A stretch of DNA of 64,000 bases from Paenirhizobium cremeum. Its GTDB lineage: Bacteria; Pseudomonadota; Alphaproteobacteria; Rhizobiales; Rhizobiaceae. Below, in pieces: positions 1-9,172 of the stretch; within the stretch, counting starts at the first letter, position 1; each line of letters starts with the position of its first letter. Position numbers and translations under genes: made by a program. The stretch lies in the NCBI RefSeq assembly GCF_022884085.1, contig NZ_JAGGCS010000002.1, positions 372,001-436,000 on the forward strand. The letters are read 5' to 3'. The notes below the pieces were generated by a model. The model did no database searches and was not told where the DNA came from. It saw only the letters and a program-made list of their open reading frames with translations.

Positions 1-1299
1 CTGCAGAAGGCGCGAGGCGTCCTCGTGGGTGACCTTGTGGTCGCGGCTTTCGACGGCGATCAGGTCGGGGTTCTTCCACACCGGCAGGCCGTCGCGACGC
101 CAGTAGAGCGAGAAGGTCCAGCGCGGCAGGCTTTCGCCGGGATACCATTTGCCCTGGCCATAGTGAAGGAAACCGCCCGGCGCGAATCGCTGTCGCAGAC
201 GGCGGATGAGGTCGTCCGCCTTCTGTCGCTTGGTGGGGCCCACGGCTGCCGTGTTCCATTCGTCGGACTGGAAATCGTCGATCGAGACGAAGGTCGGCTC
301 ACCGCCCATGGTGAGCCGCACGTCGCCGGCGAGCAAGGCACGGTCGACCTTCTGGCCAAGCGCATTCAGCGCATCCCAGCTTTCGTCGGAGAAAGGCTTG
401 GTGATGCGCGGGTGTTCGGAAACGCGCTTCACCTGCATGTCGAAGGCAAATTCCGTCTTGGCCTCGCCGAAATAGCCGCCGGAGATGGGGGCGGCGTTCT
501 TGTAGTGCGGCGTTGCCGCAAGCGGTATGTGGCTTTCGCCGGTCAGGAGACCGGAGGTGGGGTCGAGGCCGATCCAGCCTGCACCGGGAATATAGACTTC
601 CGCCCAGGCATGGAGATCGGTGAAGTCCACCTCCGTGCCCGAAGGACCGTCCAGCGCCTTCAGATCCGGCGTGAGCTGGATCAGGTAACCGGAGACGAAG
701 CGTGCGGCGAGACCGAGGCGGCGCAGGATCTGGACAAGCAGCCAGCTCGTATCGCGGCAGGAGCCCCTGGCGAGCGTCAGCGTCTCGTCCGGCGTCTGGA
801 CGCCGGGCTCCATGCGGATGACATAGCCGATTTCCTGCTGCAGGCGGGCGTTCAGGCCGACCACCATGTCGACCGTGCCCTGGCCGGGCGTCTTGTCTAT
901 GGTTTTCATGAAGGCATCGAGCGCCGGGCAATCCGGCTCGGGCGTCATGTAGATCGCGAGATCCTCGCGGATATCGGCCGGATATCGGAAGGGCCACTTT
1001 ACCGCTTCTTCCTCGGTGAAGAAGTCGAAGGGGTTGTAGACCGTCATGTCGGCAACGAGGTCGACCTCGATCTTGAACTCCGTCACCGGATCGGGAAAGA
1101 CGAAGCGGGCGAGATAGTTGCCGTAGGGATCCTGCTGCAGGTTCACGAAATGATTGGCCGGCGTCACCTTCAGCGAATGGCTGAGTACCTTGGTGCGCGA
1201 GTGGGCGGCGGGTTTCAGGCGTATGATCTGCGGCCCTAGCCTCACCGGTTTGTCGTAAAGATAATGGGTGAGGTGATAGATGCTGGCCTTGATCGACAT
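1..1299 (-). CDS. Transglutaminase-like / DUF2126 family protein, N-terminal part (3' end outside window)
   Basis: The 433 codons seen run open to the left edge, so the C-terminus is missing. Residues 1-80 look like the bacterial transglutaminase-like N-terminal region. The papain-like core follows, with a visible triad: Cys181 (RGSC), His230 (DLHAW) and Asp246 (GLDPT). After about residue 300 the sequence passes into what looks like the start of a DUF2126 region. Complete members of this family are about 1100 residues long. They are presumed cytoplasmic cysteine peptidases or amidases of unknown substrate. The start is the first ATG of the open frame (MSIKAS). The fold assignment is firm; the biological role is not known. 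Confidence 0.88.
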   Translation of the reverse strand, partial: MSIKASIYHLTHYLYDKPVRLGPQIIRLKPAAHSRTKVLSHSLKVTPANHFVNLQQDPYGNYLARFVFPDPVTEFKIEVDLVADMTVYNPFDFFTEEEAVKWPFRYPADIREDLAIYMTPEPDCPALDAFMKTIDKTPGQGTVDMVVGLNARLQQEIGYVIRMEPGVQTPDETLTLARGSCRDTSWLLVQILRRLGLAARFVSGYLIQLTPDLKALDGPSGTEVDFTDLHAWAEVYIPGAGWIGLDPTSGLLTGESHIPLAATPHYKNAAPISGGYFGEAKTEFAFDMQVKRVSEHPRITKPFSDESWDALNALGQKVDRALLAGDVRLTMGGEPTFVSIDDFQSDEWNTAAVGPTKRQKADDLIRRLRQRFAPGGFLHYGQGKWYPGESLPRWTFSLYWRRDGLPVWKNPDLIAVESRDHKVTHEDASRLLQ

Positions 1300-1380
1300 T
1301 CGTGCTGCTTGCCCTGTTCCCTTATCGATCCCGTTTTCCGGGTTAAAATCAATCTTGTGCAATGCAGCGCCATAAAGCAA

Positions 1381-1421
1381 GCAGGCCCCGGACGCTTATG
1401 TGTCCGGGGCCTGCGTTTTTT
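1381..1421. terminator. Strong intrinsic terminator between manC and the DUF2126 gene
   Basis: A 13-bp perfect GC-rich stem (1381-1393 with 1402-1414) and an 8-nt loop are followed on the plus strand by G then six Ts (1415-1421). On the minus strand, the direction of manC, the stem is followed by a weaker T-containing stretch (TTGCTTTATG). It probably ends manC transcription, although its best T-tract faces the other way. Confidence 0.85.
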
Positions 1422-1448
1422 GCAGATGTCATATTTTAGCTACGGCTT

Positions 1449-2876
1449 TCAACTCCGGCCGAATTCATCGACAAGACGAATGATATCGTCCTCGCCGAGA
1501 TAGGAGCCCGTCTGGATCTCGATCATTTCGAGCTGGATCTTGCCGGGATTGGCAAGCCGGTGCACGGAGCCCTGCGGAATGTAGATCGACTGGTTTTCGT
1601 GCAGGATCGTCACCTTGTCGTCGATCGTGACTTCCGCGGCGCCGCGAACGCATACCCAGTGTTCGGCGCGATGATGATGCTTCTGTAGCGAGAGCTTCTT
1701 GCCAGGATGGACGAAAAGCCGCTTCACTTGGAAACGTTCGCCGTTGAGTACCGAGGTATAGCCGCCCCAGGGTCGGAACGAGGTCGGATGGTTTTCCGTC
1801 AGGTTGGCGGTTTCCTTGCGCGACGCAAGGAGCTTCACGAGATCGCCGACCTTCTGGCTTTCGTCGAGACGTCCGACATAGACGGCGTCCTCGCTGGCGA
1901 TGACGGCGACGCCGTCCATGCCCTGCACGGCGATGTGGCTGTCGCGGGACATGACGAGCGAGTTGCGGGTGTCGACCACGGTGGCATTGCCGTGAACGAC
2001 GTTGCCATCCTTATCCGGAGCGCCGATCTTCCAGACGGCATCCCAGCTGCCGAGGTCCGACCAGGTGATCGCGGCAGGCACGACGACGGTGTTCGGCGTC
2101 TTTTCCATCACCGCATAGTCGATGGAAATGCTCGGGCTCTGGACAAAGGCCTCCTTGTCGAGGCGGGTGAAGTCCAGATCCTTTGCCGCAGCCCGAACCG
2201 AGGCCTTCGCGGCGGCCAGGACGTCGGGAGCGAATTTTTCCAGCTCGGCAACGATCTGTTTTGCGGTGAAGACGAACATGCCGGAATTCCAGTAGAAGTT
2301 GCCGGCCTCCAGCATCTTCTCCGCGATTTCGGCTTTGGGTTTCTCGACGAAACGCTTGACGGCAAAAGCGCCGTCGCCGAGTTCCTTACCCAGCTCGATG
2401 TAGCCGTAACCGGTCGCGGGTTCGGTCGGCGTGATGCCGAAAGTCACGATCTTGCCGACCTTCGCCGCCTTGGCGGCGGCCCTGACACAATTCACATAGG
2501 TATCGTCGACGACGATGTCGTGGTCGGAGGGGAGAATCTGGAGAATGGCGTCCTCGCCATAGAGATCCGCGACGGCGACAGCGGCGGCGGCAACGGCGGC
2601 GGCGGTGTTGCGCGCTTCCGGCTCCAGCAGGATGCCGGAGAGCTTCGCATCCAGTTCGCGCGCCTGTTCCGCGACGAGGAAACGGAATTCCTCATTGGTG
2701 ATGACGATTGCGGATTCGTAGAGATCGGTATCCCCGACGCGAAGCAGCGTGCCCTGAAACAGGGTCTTGTCGCCGATGAAACGGATGAACTGCTTGGCCG
2801 CGGCCGCGCGGGACAGCGGCCACAGGCGCGTTCCCTTTCCACCGGCCATGATGACGGGTACGATCTTCGAGGTCAT
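1449..2876 (-). CDS. manC: Mannose-1-phosphate guanylyltransferase / mannose-6-phosphate isomerase
   Basis: 475 residues. Makes GDP-mannose from mannose-1-phosphate and GTP for surface polysaccharides; the C-terminal cupin is the type II mannose-6-phosphate isomerase domain. The nucleotidyltransferase signature GGKGTRLWPLSR lies near residues 11-22, and a second block (FVEKP, then WNSGMF) follows. The C-terminal third has the cupin motif with KHHHRAEHW and a glycine-histidine core. The frame stays open upstream for 52 codons, but the ATG at 2876 places the Rossmann start correctly (MTSKIVPVIMAGG) and has an AAAGG-like site ahead of it. Rhizobial homologues are also called noeJ or cpsB. No polysaccharide cluster is visible next to it. 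Confidence 0.93.
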   Translation of the reverse strand: MTSKIVPVIMAGGKGTRLWPLSRAAAAKQFIRFIGDKTLFQGTLLRVGDTDLYESAIVITNEEFRFLVAEQARELDAKLSGILLEPEARNTAAAVAAAAVAVADLYGEDAILQILPSDHDIVVDDTYVNCVRAAAKAAKVGKIVTFGITPTEPATGYGYIELGKELGDGAFAVKRFVEKPKAEIAEKMLEAGNFYWNSGMFVFTAKQIVAELEKFAPDVLAAAKASVRAAAKDLDFTRLDKEAFVQSPSISIDYAVMEKTPNTVVVPAAITWSDLGSWDAVWKIGAPDKDGNVVHGNATVVDTRNSLVMSRDSHIAVQGMDGVAVIASEDAVYVGRLDESQKVGDLVKLLASRKETANLTENHPTSFRPWGGYTSVLNGERFQVKRLFVHPGKKLSLQKHHHRAEHWVCVRGAAEVTIDDKVTILHENQSIYIPQGSVHRLANPGKIQLEMIEIQTGSYLGEDDIIRLVDEFGRS

Positions 2877-3271
2877 GTCTGCTCTGCCTTTCGGTTGGGC
2901 GCTTTTGGCGGTGCGAAAGGCAGTGGTCAGAAGGGATATTTCCGCGTATGCGCTCGTCCTCCCGCTGCCTGCGACGCTTCGCCTTGCATCGATATGGCTT
3001 GTTGCATTTTTTGCCCGGTTCTCCAAGTCCACAGACCGTCCGGCCCAATGGACCAGGGAGCGAAGACGGCCATGTCCGGGCCTGTGCTTGAGGGTGAGGG
3101 CGTCACATCCGGCAAGGCTGTCCTGTCGGATACGGTGATCTCATAGGAAAAGCTGACGGAAACGACGCGCATGGGACGACATTTTCCAGTTGAATAGGTT
3201 CACAATCCCGCTCAAACGTTCTTCCGGACCGTTTGTTCCGAAGAAAAATAAAAAAAGTTCAGCGGTCGTTT
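2877..3271. other. Gene-free stretch between mgtA and manC
   Basis: About 395 bases with no convincing coding frame; the short frames here lack homology and ribosome sites. It should contain the manC promoter on the minus strand, but I could not pick out a clear -35/-10 pair. Just below the mgtA stop (about 3240-3260) the minus strand has a long T-run without an obvious preceding hairpin. Confidence 0.5.
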
Positions 3272-5905
3272 TTATCGCCCTTGTCGGTGGTTCCGCCCAT
3301 CAAGGCCGGTTCTCCGGCTGTGCCGCTTCCAGTGAAAGAAGCGGTCGTGCGGTCTCTTGAAGAACCAGTGCTTGGCGATTTCCGTTGTGACCAGATAAGC
3401 GCAAGTGATCGTCGCGAGGCCGGCCAGAACCCCGAGGGGCAGGTGCACGAAGCCGAACCAGTCCGCCCCGGGAATATAGGGCAGAAGGATCGCAAGCGCC
3501 GACACCGCCAGCGTCGACAACAGCAGCCAGCGACCGGGGAGGCTCCTGAAGAAAGGTGCCTTCGTGCGGATGATGAGGACCGTCGAGAGCTGGGTGACCA
3601 GCGATTCCACGAACCACCCCGTCTGGAAAATCGCGGCCTGTTCCCCGGTCAGCGCCAGCAGGAGGCCGAAGGTCAGGAAGTCGAACAACGTGCTGATGAG
3701 GCCGAAGACGATCATGAAGCGCTGGACATAGGCGATGTTCCAGCGTTGCGGATGCATGACTGCCTCGGGATCGACATTGTCGCTGGCAATCGCCATCGAG
3801 GGAATGTCGGCGAGGAAGTTGTTGAGCAGGATCTGCTTGGCGAGCAGCGGCTGGAACGGCAGCAGGAAGGATGCGAAGGACATGCTAATCATGTTGCCGA
3901 AATTGGAACTGATGGCGCTCGATACGTATTTCATCGTGTTGGCGAAGGTCTTGCGGCCGGTGTCTATGCCTTCCAGCAGCACGTCGAGGCTTTTGTCGAC
4001 CAGCACCATGTCTGCGGCCTGCTGGGCGACGTCTGCGGCCCCTTCGACGGAAATGCCGATGTCCGCCTCATGCAGGGCGGGCGCATCGTTGATACCGTCT
4101 CCGAGATAGCCGACAACATGGCCCCTGCCGCGAAGGGCGGCGACGATGCGCTGTTTCTGGTTCGGGTCGATCTCGACGAAGAGATCCGTATGCACGGCCC
4201 GCGCGGCCAGGGCCTCATCGGTCAGCTTCGGCAACTCTTCGCCGGTCAGGATATGGCTGGACGGCAGCCCGATCGCGCGGGCGAGGTGGGCGGCGACAAA
4301 ACGGTTGTCGCCCGTGATGACCTTGACCTTCACGCCGCGGCGGGTCATGGCGGCCAGTGTTTCGGCGATGCCGCTCTTTGGCGGATCGCTGAAGAGCAGG
4401 AAGCCGGCGAAGGCGAGATCCGTCTCGTCGCCATGACCGTAGCGCTCGCGGGCCGGAGAGAACCGGCGAATGGCGAGGCCGAGCACGCGAAAGCCCTCGT
4501 CGCTCCACTGAGCGTAGCGGCAGGCAAGCGTCGCACGGGTATCTTCGTCGAGCGCCTGCAACGCGCCTGCGTGAATGAAATGGGTCGAAACCTCCAGAAT
4601 GTTGGCAAGCGCCCCTTTCGCGATCAGCAGGTCGCCATCGTCGTCGCGAACGATCACCGAGAGCCGCTTGCGAACGAAATCATAGGGAATCTCACCGACC
4701 TTGGAGGAGGGGTCCGTGTGAATAGCCGCGGCTGCTGCGGCCTTGCCGATGGCATCGTCGAGCGGGTTGGCCATGCCGTTCTGGAGGCGGGCGTTGAGAC
4801 TGGCGAGCCGGAGCAGTCCTTCGGGTGCGCCGTCCAGCGGTCCCTCGACCCTGTCCAGGTTGACGACGCCTTCGGTGAGCGTTCCGGTCTTGTCGGTGCA
4901 CAGCAGGTTCATGCTGCCGAGGTTTTCGATGGACGCGAGCCGGCGTACGATGACGCCGCCGGCGGCCATGCGGCGGGCACCGCTCGACAGCGTGAGGCTG
5001 ACGATTGCAGGCAGCAATTCGGGCGTGATGCCGACGGCAATCGCCAGCGAAAAGAGGAGAGAATCGACCAGAGGGCGTTGAAGCAGGACGTTTCCGGCGA
5101 AGATCACCACCACCATGATGAGTGCCACGCGCGTCATCAGATAGCCGAACTGGCGGATGCCGCGGGCGAAATCGGTTTCCGGCGTTTCCTCCTGCAGGTG
5201 GGCGGTGATCCTGCCGATTTCGGTTTCGATCCCGGTCTCGACGACGACGGCCTCTCCCATGCCGCTGCGCACGGATGCCCCGGTGAAAAGCATGCCGGTG
5301 CGGTTGGCCAGCGCCGTTTCGGCGGCAAGCTCTCCCGGCCGCTTCTCGACCGGGAAGGTCTCCCCCGTGAGCGCGGACTGGCTGACGAAGAGGTCCGTCG
5401 CGGACATCAGGATGGCATCGGCCGGGATGAGGTCGCCGGCGGAGACCGCGATGACGTCGCCCGGCACCACATCGGCCGCGGCGATCGATACGAATTGTCC
5501 GTCGCGGCGAACGCGGGCCTTGAAGCCGATCCGCTCCTTCAGTTTCTCGACGGCGACGGAGGCGGAATATTCCTGGTAGAAGCTCAAGATGCAACTGGCG
5601 AGAACGATCAGCGATATGATGATGGCTTCGCGCCATTCACCGACCACGATCGATATCGCCGCGGCGGCCACGAGGATCAGCACCAGCGGGCTTTCGAACT
5701 GGGAGAGGAATATGCGCAGGCCGCTCCAGCGGCTTTCGTCCTTCACGGTGTTCGGGCCGAAATGCCGCAGCCGTTCGGCGGCTTCAGTACTTGTCAGACC
5801 CTCCCTTCGGGAATGAAGCTGAGCGAGCAGTTCGTCGAGCGTCAGGCTCCAGTAGGCAGTCCGATGTGAGGCGTCGTTTACAGAGTTGCCGGGGGTGAGG
5901 GACAT
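3272..5905 (-). CDS. mgtA: Magnesium-translocating P-type ATPase (MgtA/MgtB type)
   Basis: 877 residues, the usual size for P3B ATPases. It imports Mg2+ into the cytoplasm using ATP. Visible motifs: N-terminal cation-ATPase domain (about 20-75), the actuator TGE at 180-182, the phosphorylation site CTDKTGT with Asp338, and the hinge GDGINDAP about residue 600. At the C-terminal membrane half, LLNNFLADIP and the DNVD block are typical of the Mg2+ subgroup. About ten membrane segments are visible. The start at 5905 (MSLTPG) has GAAGAAG upstream; the frame is open for another 128 codons but those look non-coding. No mgtC or PhoPQ-type neighbour was seen. Substrate assignment rests on family resemblance. 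Confidence 0.88.
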   Translation of the reverse strand: MSLTPGNSVNDASHRTAYWSLTLDELLAQLHSRREGLTSTEAAERLRHFGPNTVKDESRWSGLRIFLSQFESPLVLILVAAAAISIVVGEWREAIIISLIVLASCILSFYQEYSASVAVEKLKERIGFKARVRRDGQFVSIAAADVVPGDVIAVSAGDLIPADAILMSATDLFVSQSALTGETFPVEKRPGELAAETALANRTGMLFTGASVRSGMGEAVVVETGIETEIGRITAHLQEETPETDFARGIRQFGYLMTRVALIMVVVIFAGNVLLQRPLVDSLLFSLAIAVGITPELLPAIVSLTLSSGARRMAAGGVIVRRLASIENLGSMNLLCTDKTGTLTEGVVNLDRVEGPLDGAPEGLLRLASLNARLQNGMANPLDDAIGKAAAAAAIHTDPSSKVGEIPYDFVRKRLSVIVRDDDGDLLIAKGALANILEVSTHFIHAGALQALDEDTRATLACRYAQWSDEGFRVLGLAIRRFSPARERYGHGDETDLAFAGFLLFSDPPKSGIAETLAAMTRRGVKVKVITGDNRFVAAHLARAIGLPSSHILTGEELPKLTDEALAARAVHTDLFVEIDPNQKQRIVAALRGRGHVVGYLGDGINDAPALHEADIGISVEGAADVAQQAADMVLVDKSLDVLLEGIDTGRKTFANTMKYVSSAISSNFGNMISMSFASFLLPFQPLLAKQILLNNFLADIPSMAIASDNVDPEAVMHPQRWNIAYVQRFMIVFGLISTLFDFLTFGLLLALTGEQAAIFQTGWFVESLVTQLSTVLIIRTKAPFFRSLPGRWLLLSTLAVSALAILLPYIPGADWFGFVHLPLGVLAGLATITCAYLVTTEIAKHWFFKRPHDRFFHWKRHSRRTGLDGRNHRQGR

Positions 5906-6020
5906 GTGCGGCTTCTTCAGGAATGGCTGAGGCAATTCCGATCTTGAGATTGCCCTGCGTTCCCCAACATAGTCCATCCCTGCGACATCGTCATTGTCGG
6001 CGGCGAAGGAGATCGTAAAA

Positions 6021-7004
6021 ATGAAAGCCATGGTGCTATACGCCAGCGGGCGGCCGTTGCAGTTCGAGGAGAGGCCCGATCCGCTTCCGGGCGCGGGCGA
6101 GATCCTTGTGCGGGTCGAGGCCTGCGCCGTCTGCCGGACCGATCTGCATGTCATCGACGGCGACCTGACGGAGCCGAAGCTTCCGCTCGTTCCGGGACAC
6201 GAAATCGTCGGCGTCGTCGAGCGCTGCGGCGATGGCGTCACGAACCTTCGACCGGGCAGGCGGGTCGGCATACCGTGGCTTGGCCACACCTGCGGTTGTT
6301 GCAGCTACTGCGAGAGCGGCCGGGAAAACCTTTGCGATACGCCCGGCTTTACCGGCTATACGCGGGATGGCGGTTTTGCCAGCCATGTCGTCGCCGATGC
6401 CTCCTACGCATTTCCGCTCGACGGTTTTTCCGATCCCGTTGCGGCCGCGCCGCTGATGTGCGCCGGGCTGATCGGCTGGCGGTCATTGAAGATGGCCGGC
6501 GATGCCCGCCGCATCGGCATTTACGGTTTCGGGGCGGCGGCCCATATCATCGCGCAGGTCTGTGTGCACCAGGGGCGGGAAGTCCTTGCCTTCACCCGGG
6601 AAGGCGATCAGGCGGCGCAGGCCATGGCCCGTTCGCTCGGGGCGGCATGGGCCGGAAGCTCGGACGAGACGCCGCCGCAGCCTCTGGATGCCGCCATCAT
6701 CTTCGCGCCGGTCGGTACGCTGGTGCCGGCGGCGCTCCGCGCCGTCGCCAAGGGCGGGCGTGTCGTGTGCGGCGGCATCCATATGAGCGATATCCCGCAA
6801 TTTCCCTATTCGATCCTCTGGGGAGAGCGGCAGGTGCTTTCGGTCGCCAATCTGACCCGCGCGGATGCGGTGGAGTTCCTCGATCTAGCTCCGCGCGCCG
6901 GGGTGAAGACCACCACAACGGTCTATCCGCTCGAGAAGGCGAACGAGGCGCTGGACGATCTGCGCGCCGGCCGCTTCCAGGGCGCGGCGGTGCTGGTACC
7001 CTGA
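6021..7004 (+). CDS. Zinc-dependent alcohol dehydrogenase family protein
   Basis: 327 residues, medium-chain dehydrogenase/reductase. Oxidises an alcohol or reduces an aldehyde with NAD(P). Catalytic-zinc residues are seen in CAVCRTDLH and PGHEIVG, and the structural zinc loop is the four-cysteine cluster CGCCSYCESGRENLC about residues 90-105. The nucleotide-binding fold follows (IGIYGFGAAAH). The start at 6021 (MKAMVLYA) is chosen because AAGGAG lies 8-9 bases upstream; an in-frame codon at 5994 lacks a site. It is divergent from mgtA and convergent with the MarR gene. The protein resembles the AdhA subgroup; the physiological substrate is unknown. Confidence 0.88.
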   Translation: MKAMVLYASGRPLQFEERPDPLPGAGEILVRVEACAVCRTDLHVIDGDLTEPKLPLVPGHEIVGVVERCGDGVTNLRPGRRVGIPWLGHTCGCCSYCESGRENLCDTPGFTGYTRDGGFASHVVADASYAFPLDGFSDPVAAAPLMCAGLIGWRSLKMAGDARRIGIYGFGAAAHIIAQVCVHQGREVLAFTREGDQAAQAMARSLGAAWAGSSDETPPQPLDAAIIFAPVGTLVPAALRAVAKGGRVVCGGIHMSDIPQFPYSILWGERQVLSVANLTRADAVEFLDLAPRAGVKTTTTVYPLEKANEALDDLRAGRFQGAAVLVP

Positions 7005-7019
7005 CGTCGCGGGCGCCGT

Positions 7020-7478
7020 TCAGGTGATCCGCAGGGGCGCACGGCTCCGCTCGTTCACGGCCTCGCAAGCCTTTTGCAGCAGGCTGACGAACTGTTCTCT
7101 TTCGGCATCCGTGAGCCCGCTCAGCAATACCGTCTGGCTTTCCCTGACGACGGGGCGGATCTGCTTGAGTGTATCGGCCCCCTTGTCGGTCAGATAAAGC
7201 GTGCGGGCGCGCCGGTCGTTCGGATTGATTTCGCGCCGGACGAGTTCCTTCTGGACAAGCCTGTCGACCACGCCGCCGATGGTCACCCGGTCATAGGCGA
7301 TGTGGCTGGCGAGCGTTGCCTGGTCCAGGCCGGGAGACGCCTCGATGGCGTTCAGCGCGGCATATTGCACCGGTGTCAGGTCGAAACCCTTCTTCGCTGT
7401 CTCTTCCATGAAAATGGAAACGGACGTCTGGTTGAGCCTGCGGATCAGATGTCCCGGCATTTCATAGATTTCCAGCAT
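7020..7478 (-). CDS. MarR family transcriptional regulator
   Basis: 152 residues, a normal length for MarR. Winged helix-turn-helix in the middle: helix pair around LDQATLASHIAYDRVTIGGV, then the wing NPNDRRARTLYLT with the conserved D-x-R. MarR dimers usually repress a divergent gene until a small phenolic or other ligand binds. Here the divergent neighbour across about 240 bases is the fumarylacetoacetate-hydrolase-like gene, which suggests control of aromatic or acid catabolism. This is inference from position only. Confidence 0.88.
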   Translation of the reverse strand: MLEIYEMPGHLIRRLNQTSVSIFMEETAKKGFDLTPVQYAALNAIEASPGLDQATLASHIAYDRVTIGGVVDRLVQKELVRREINPNDRRARTLYLTDKGADTLKQIRPVVRESQTVLLSGLTDAEREQFVSLLQKACEAVNERSRAPLRIT

Positions 7479-7718
7479 CGCGATGCGCTCCCCCGCAATC
7501 AGATGCTCTGTCTAGCGCTTATCGGAGAAGGGAAAAAGCGCCCATTCCGGGTGATGCCGCGGATACGTCTACCGGCGATAGGCTTGTCCATCCGGGCGCT
7601 TTATCGAGGTCGGCCTTGCAGCGGGCGGATTGCCGACATAAGCAGGCAGGGAGATTTCCGGTGTGGTTTTCGGACCGGATCGGCAAGGGGCCGCCATGGG
7701 CAAGAGAGAGTATCGAGC

Positions 7719-8417
7719 ATGCTGAAACCGCTTTTCGACGTTCCTGCCACACCTCTCGTTCCGGTCAGGGGAGAGACCGGCGGCTATCCGGTTCACCGTA
7801 TCTTCTGCGTCGGCCGCAACTATGCTGCCCACGCCGCCGAGATGGGCGCCGAGGTCGACCGCGAGGAGCCTTTCTACTTCACCAAGCCGGCAAGTGCGAT
7901 TACGCCGACCGGCTCGGTCATTCCCTATCCGCCTGGCACGGCCAATTTCCACTATGAGATGGAACTGGTGGTGGCGATCGGCGCACCGGCCTTCCGGGTG
8001 CCGGTGGAAGAGTCGCACAAGGCGGTTTTCGGCTATACCTGCGGGCTGGACATGACCCGTCGCGACCTGCAGCAGGCGGCGCGGGTCAAACAGCGTCCCT
8101 GGGATCTCGCCAAGGCTTTCGAACGATCGGCGATCATCTCGGAGATCACGCGGGCAGGGGATTTCCCGGCGATCGGTCCGCAACGCATCTGGCTGAAGGT
8201 TGGAGACGAACTGAAGCAGGATTCGCATCTTTCCGACATGGTCTGGTCCGTTCCGGAGATCGTCAGCCACCTGTCGCGCTTTTATCATCTGGCGCCGGGC
8301 GACCTGATCTATACCGGAACGCCGGCTGGCGTCGGTCCGGTGGTGGCCGGCGACGTTATCGCCGGCGGGATCGACGGACTGCGGGAAATTGCGCTGACGA
8401 TCGGCCCCGCCGAGTAG
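7719..8417 (+). CDS. Fumarylacetoacetate hydrolase family protein
   Basis: 232 residues, the short FAH type (like YcgM/FAHD1). Such enzymes hydrolyse or decarboxylate 2-oxo acids in aromatic and amino-acid breakdown. The metal-site acidic residues are seen in HYEMELVV and in GLDMTRRDLQ; conserved blocks RNYAAHAAEMG, KPASA and GDLIYTGTPAGVG are intact. An ATG at 7719 with a purine-rich AAGAGAGAG site just upstream was preferred to longer in-frame starts. It is transcribed divergently from the MarR gene, which is a plausible regulator. Exact substrate cannot be told. Confidence 0.9.
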   Translation: MLKPLFDVPATPLVPVRGETGGYPVHRIFCVGRNYAAHAAEMGAEVDREEPFYFTKPASAITPTGSVIPYPPGTANFHYEMELVVAIGAPAFRVPVEESHKAVFGYTCGLDMTRRDLQQAARVKQRPWDLAKAFERSAIISEITRAGDFPAIGPQRIWLKVGDELKQDSHLSDMVWSVPEIVSHLSRFYHLAPGDLIYTGTPAGVGPVVAGDVIAGGIDGLREIALTIGPAE

Positions 8418-8509
8418 CCACATCCTAAAACACATCGCTCCGACGCGCATTCATGTATCGGCTGGCAACGTGGTACATCTTTCAAAACAGATGGAGTTCG
8501 ATTCGCGGC

Positions 8510-9142
8510 ATGGCGGAACCAGGCAAATTCGAACGCAAATTACCCGAGGATCGGCGGCGCACTTTGATTGACGCCACGCTCGCCTGTCTGGCGAGGGAGG
8601 GGCATGCCGGGCTTTCGATCCGCAAGATCAGCAAGGAGGCCGGCATATCGATCGGCCTCATCAACCATCATTACGGCGGCAAGGACGATCTCGTCGGCCA
8701 TGCCTATGAGACCCTTGCCCTGTCGCTGCTCGACAATATCCGCAGCCGGATCGCCGAGGCGGGCGACGATCCGCGCGCGCGGCTCGGGGCCTATTTCCGT
8801 GCGTCGCTTTCGGCTCCGATACTGGAGCGGAGCACGCTTCGGACATGGGTGGTGTTCTGGGGCATGGTCGAACACTCCAAGGCGATGACGGATGTGCATG
8901 ACCGCACCTATGCGGAATATCGCCGCCTCCTGGAAATCCTGCTAAAGGATCTCTTCGCGGCGCGCGGCTGGCCGGAGCCCGACGTTCGCCTGGCGGCCAT
9001 CGGCCTGCTGGCGATGCTCGACGGTCTGTGGCTGGAATGGTGCCTCAATCCCGAAACCTTCACGCCGGAAGAGGCGATCGGGCTTTGCGAACGCTGGACC
9101 GATGTATTTCTCGATGCCTCGGCGCCACGCGCCTCGGCCTGA
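8510..9142 (+). CDS. TetR family transcriptional regulator (BetI-like)
   Basis: 210 residues. The N-terminal TetR helix-turn-helix is clear (RKISKEAGISIGLINHHYGGKD, residues about 36-57 with one typical aromatic-glycine end). The C-terminal part with FWGMVEH and a LWLEWCLNPETF block resembles BetI-type ligand domains, which respond to choline and related amines. Start uncertain: the frame opens at 8453, but MAEPGKF at 8510 fits family length. Neither start has a strong ribosome site. No bet genes are nearby; the adjoining amine locus is a possible target. Confidence 0.83.
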   Translation: MAEPGKFERKLPEDRRRTLIDATLACLAREGHAGLSIRKISKEAGISIGLINHHYGGKDDLVGHAYETLALSLLDNIRSRIAEAGDDPRARLGAYFRASLSAPILERSTLRTWVVFWGMVEHSKAMTDVHDRTYAEYRRLLEILLKDLFAARGWPEPDVRLAAIGLLAMLDGLWLEWCLNPETFTPEEAIGLCERWTDVFLDASAPRASA

Positions 9143-9172
9143 GCGTTGCCGCTGCGATGCGTGGCTCTGAGG

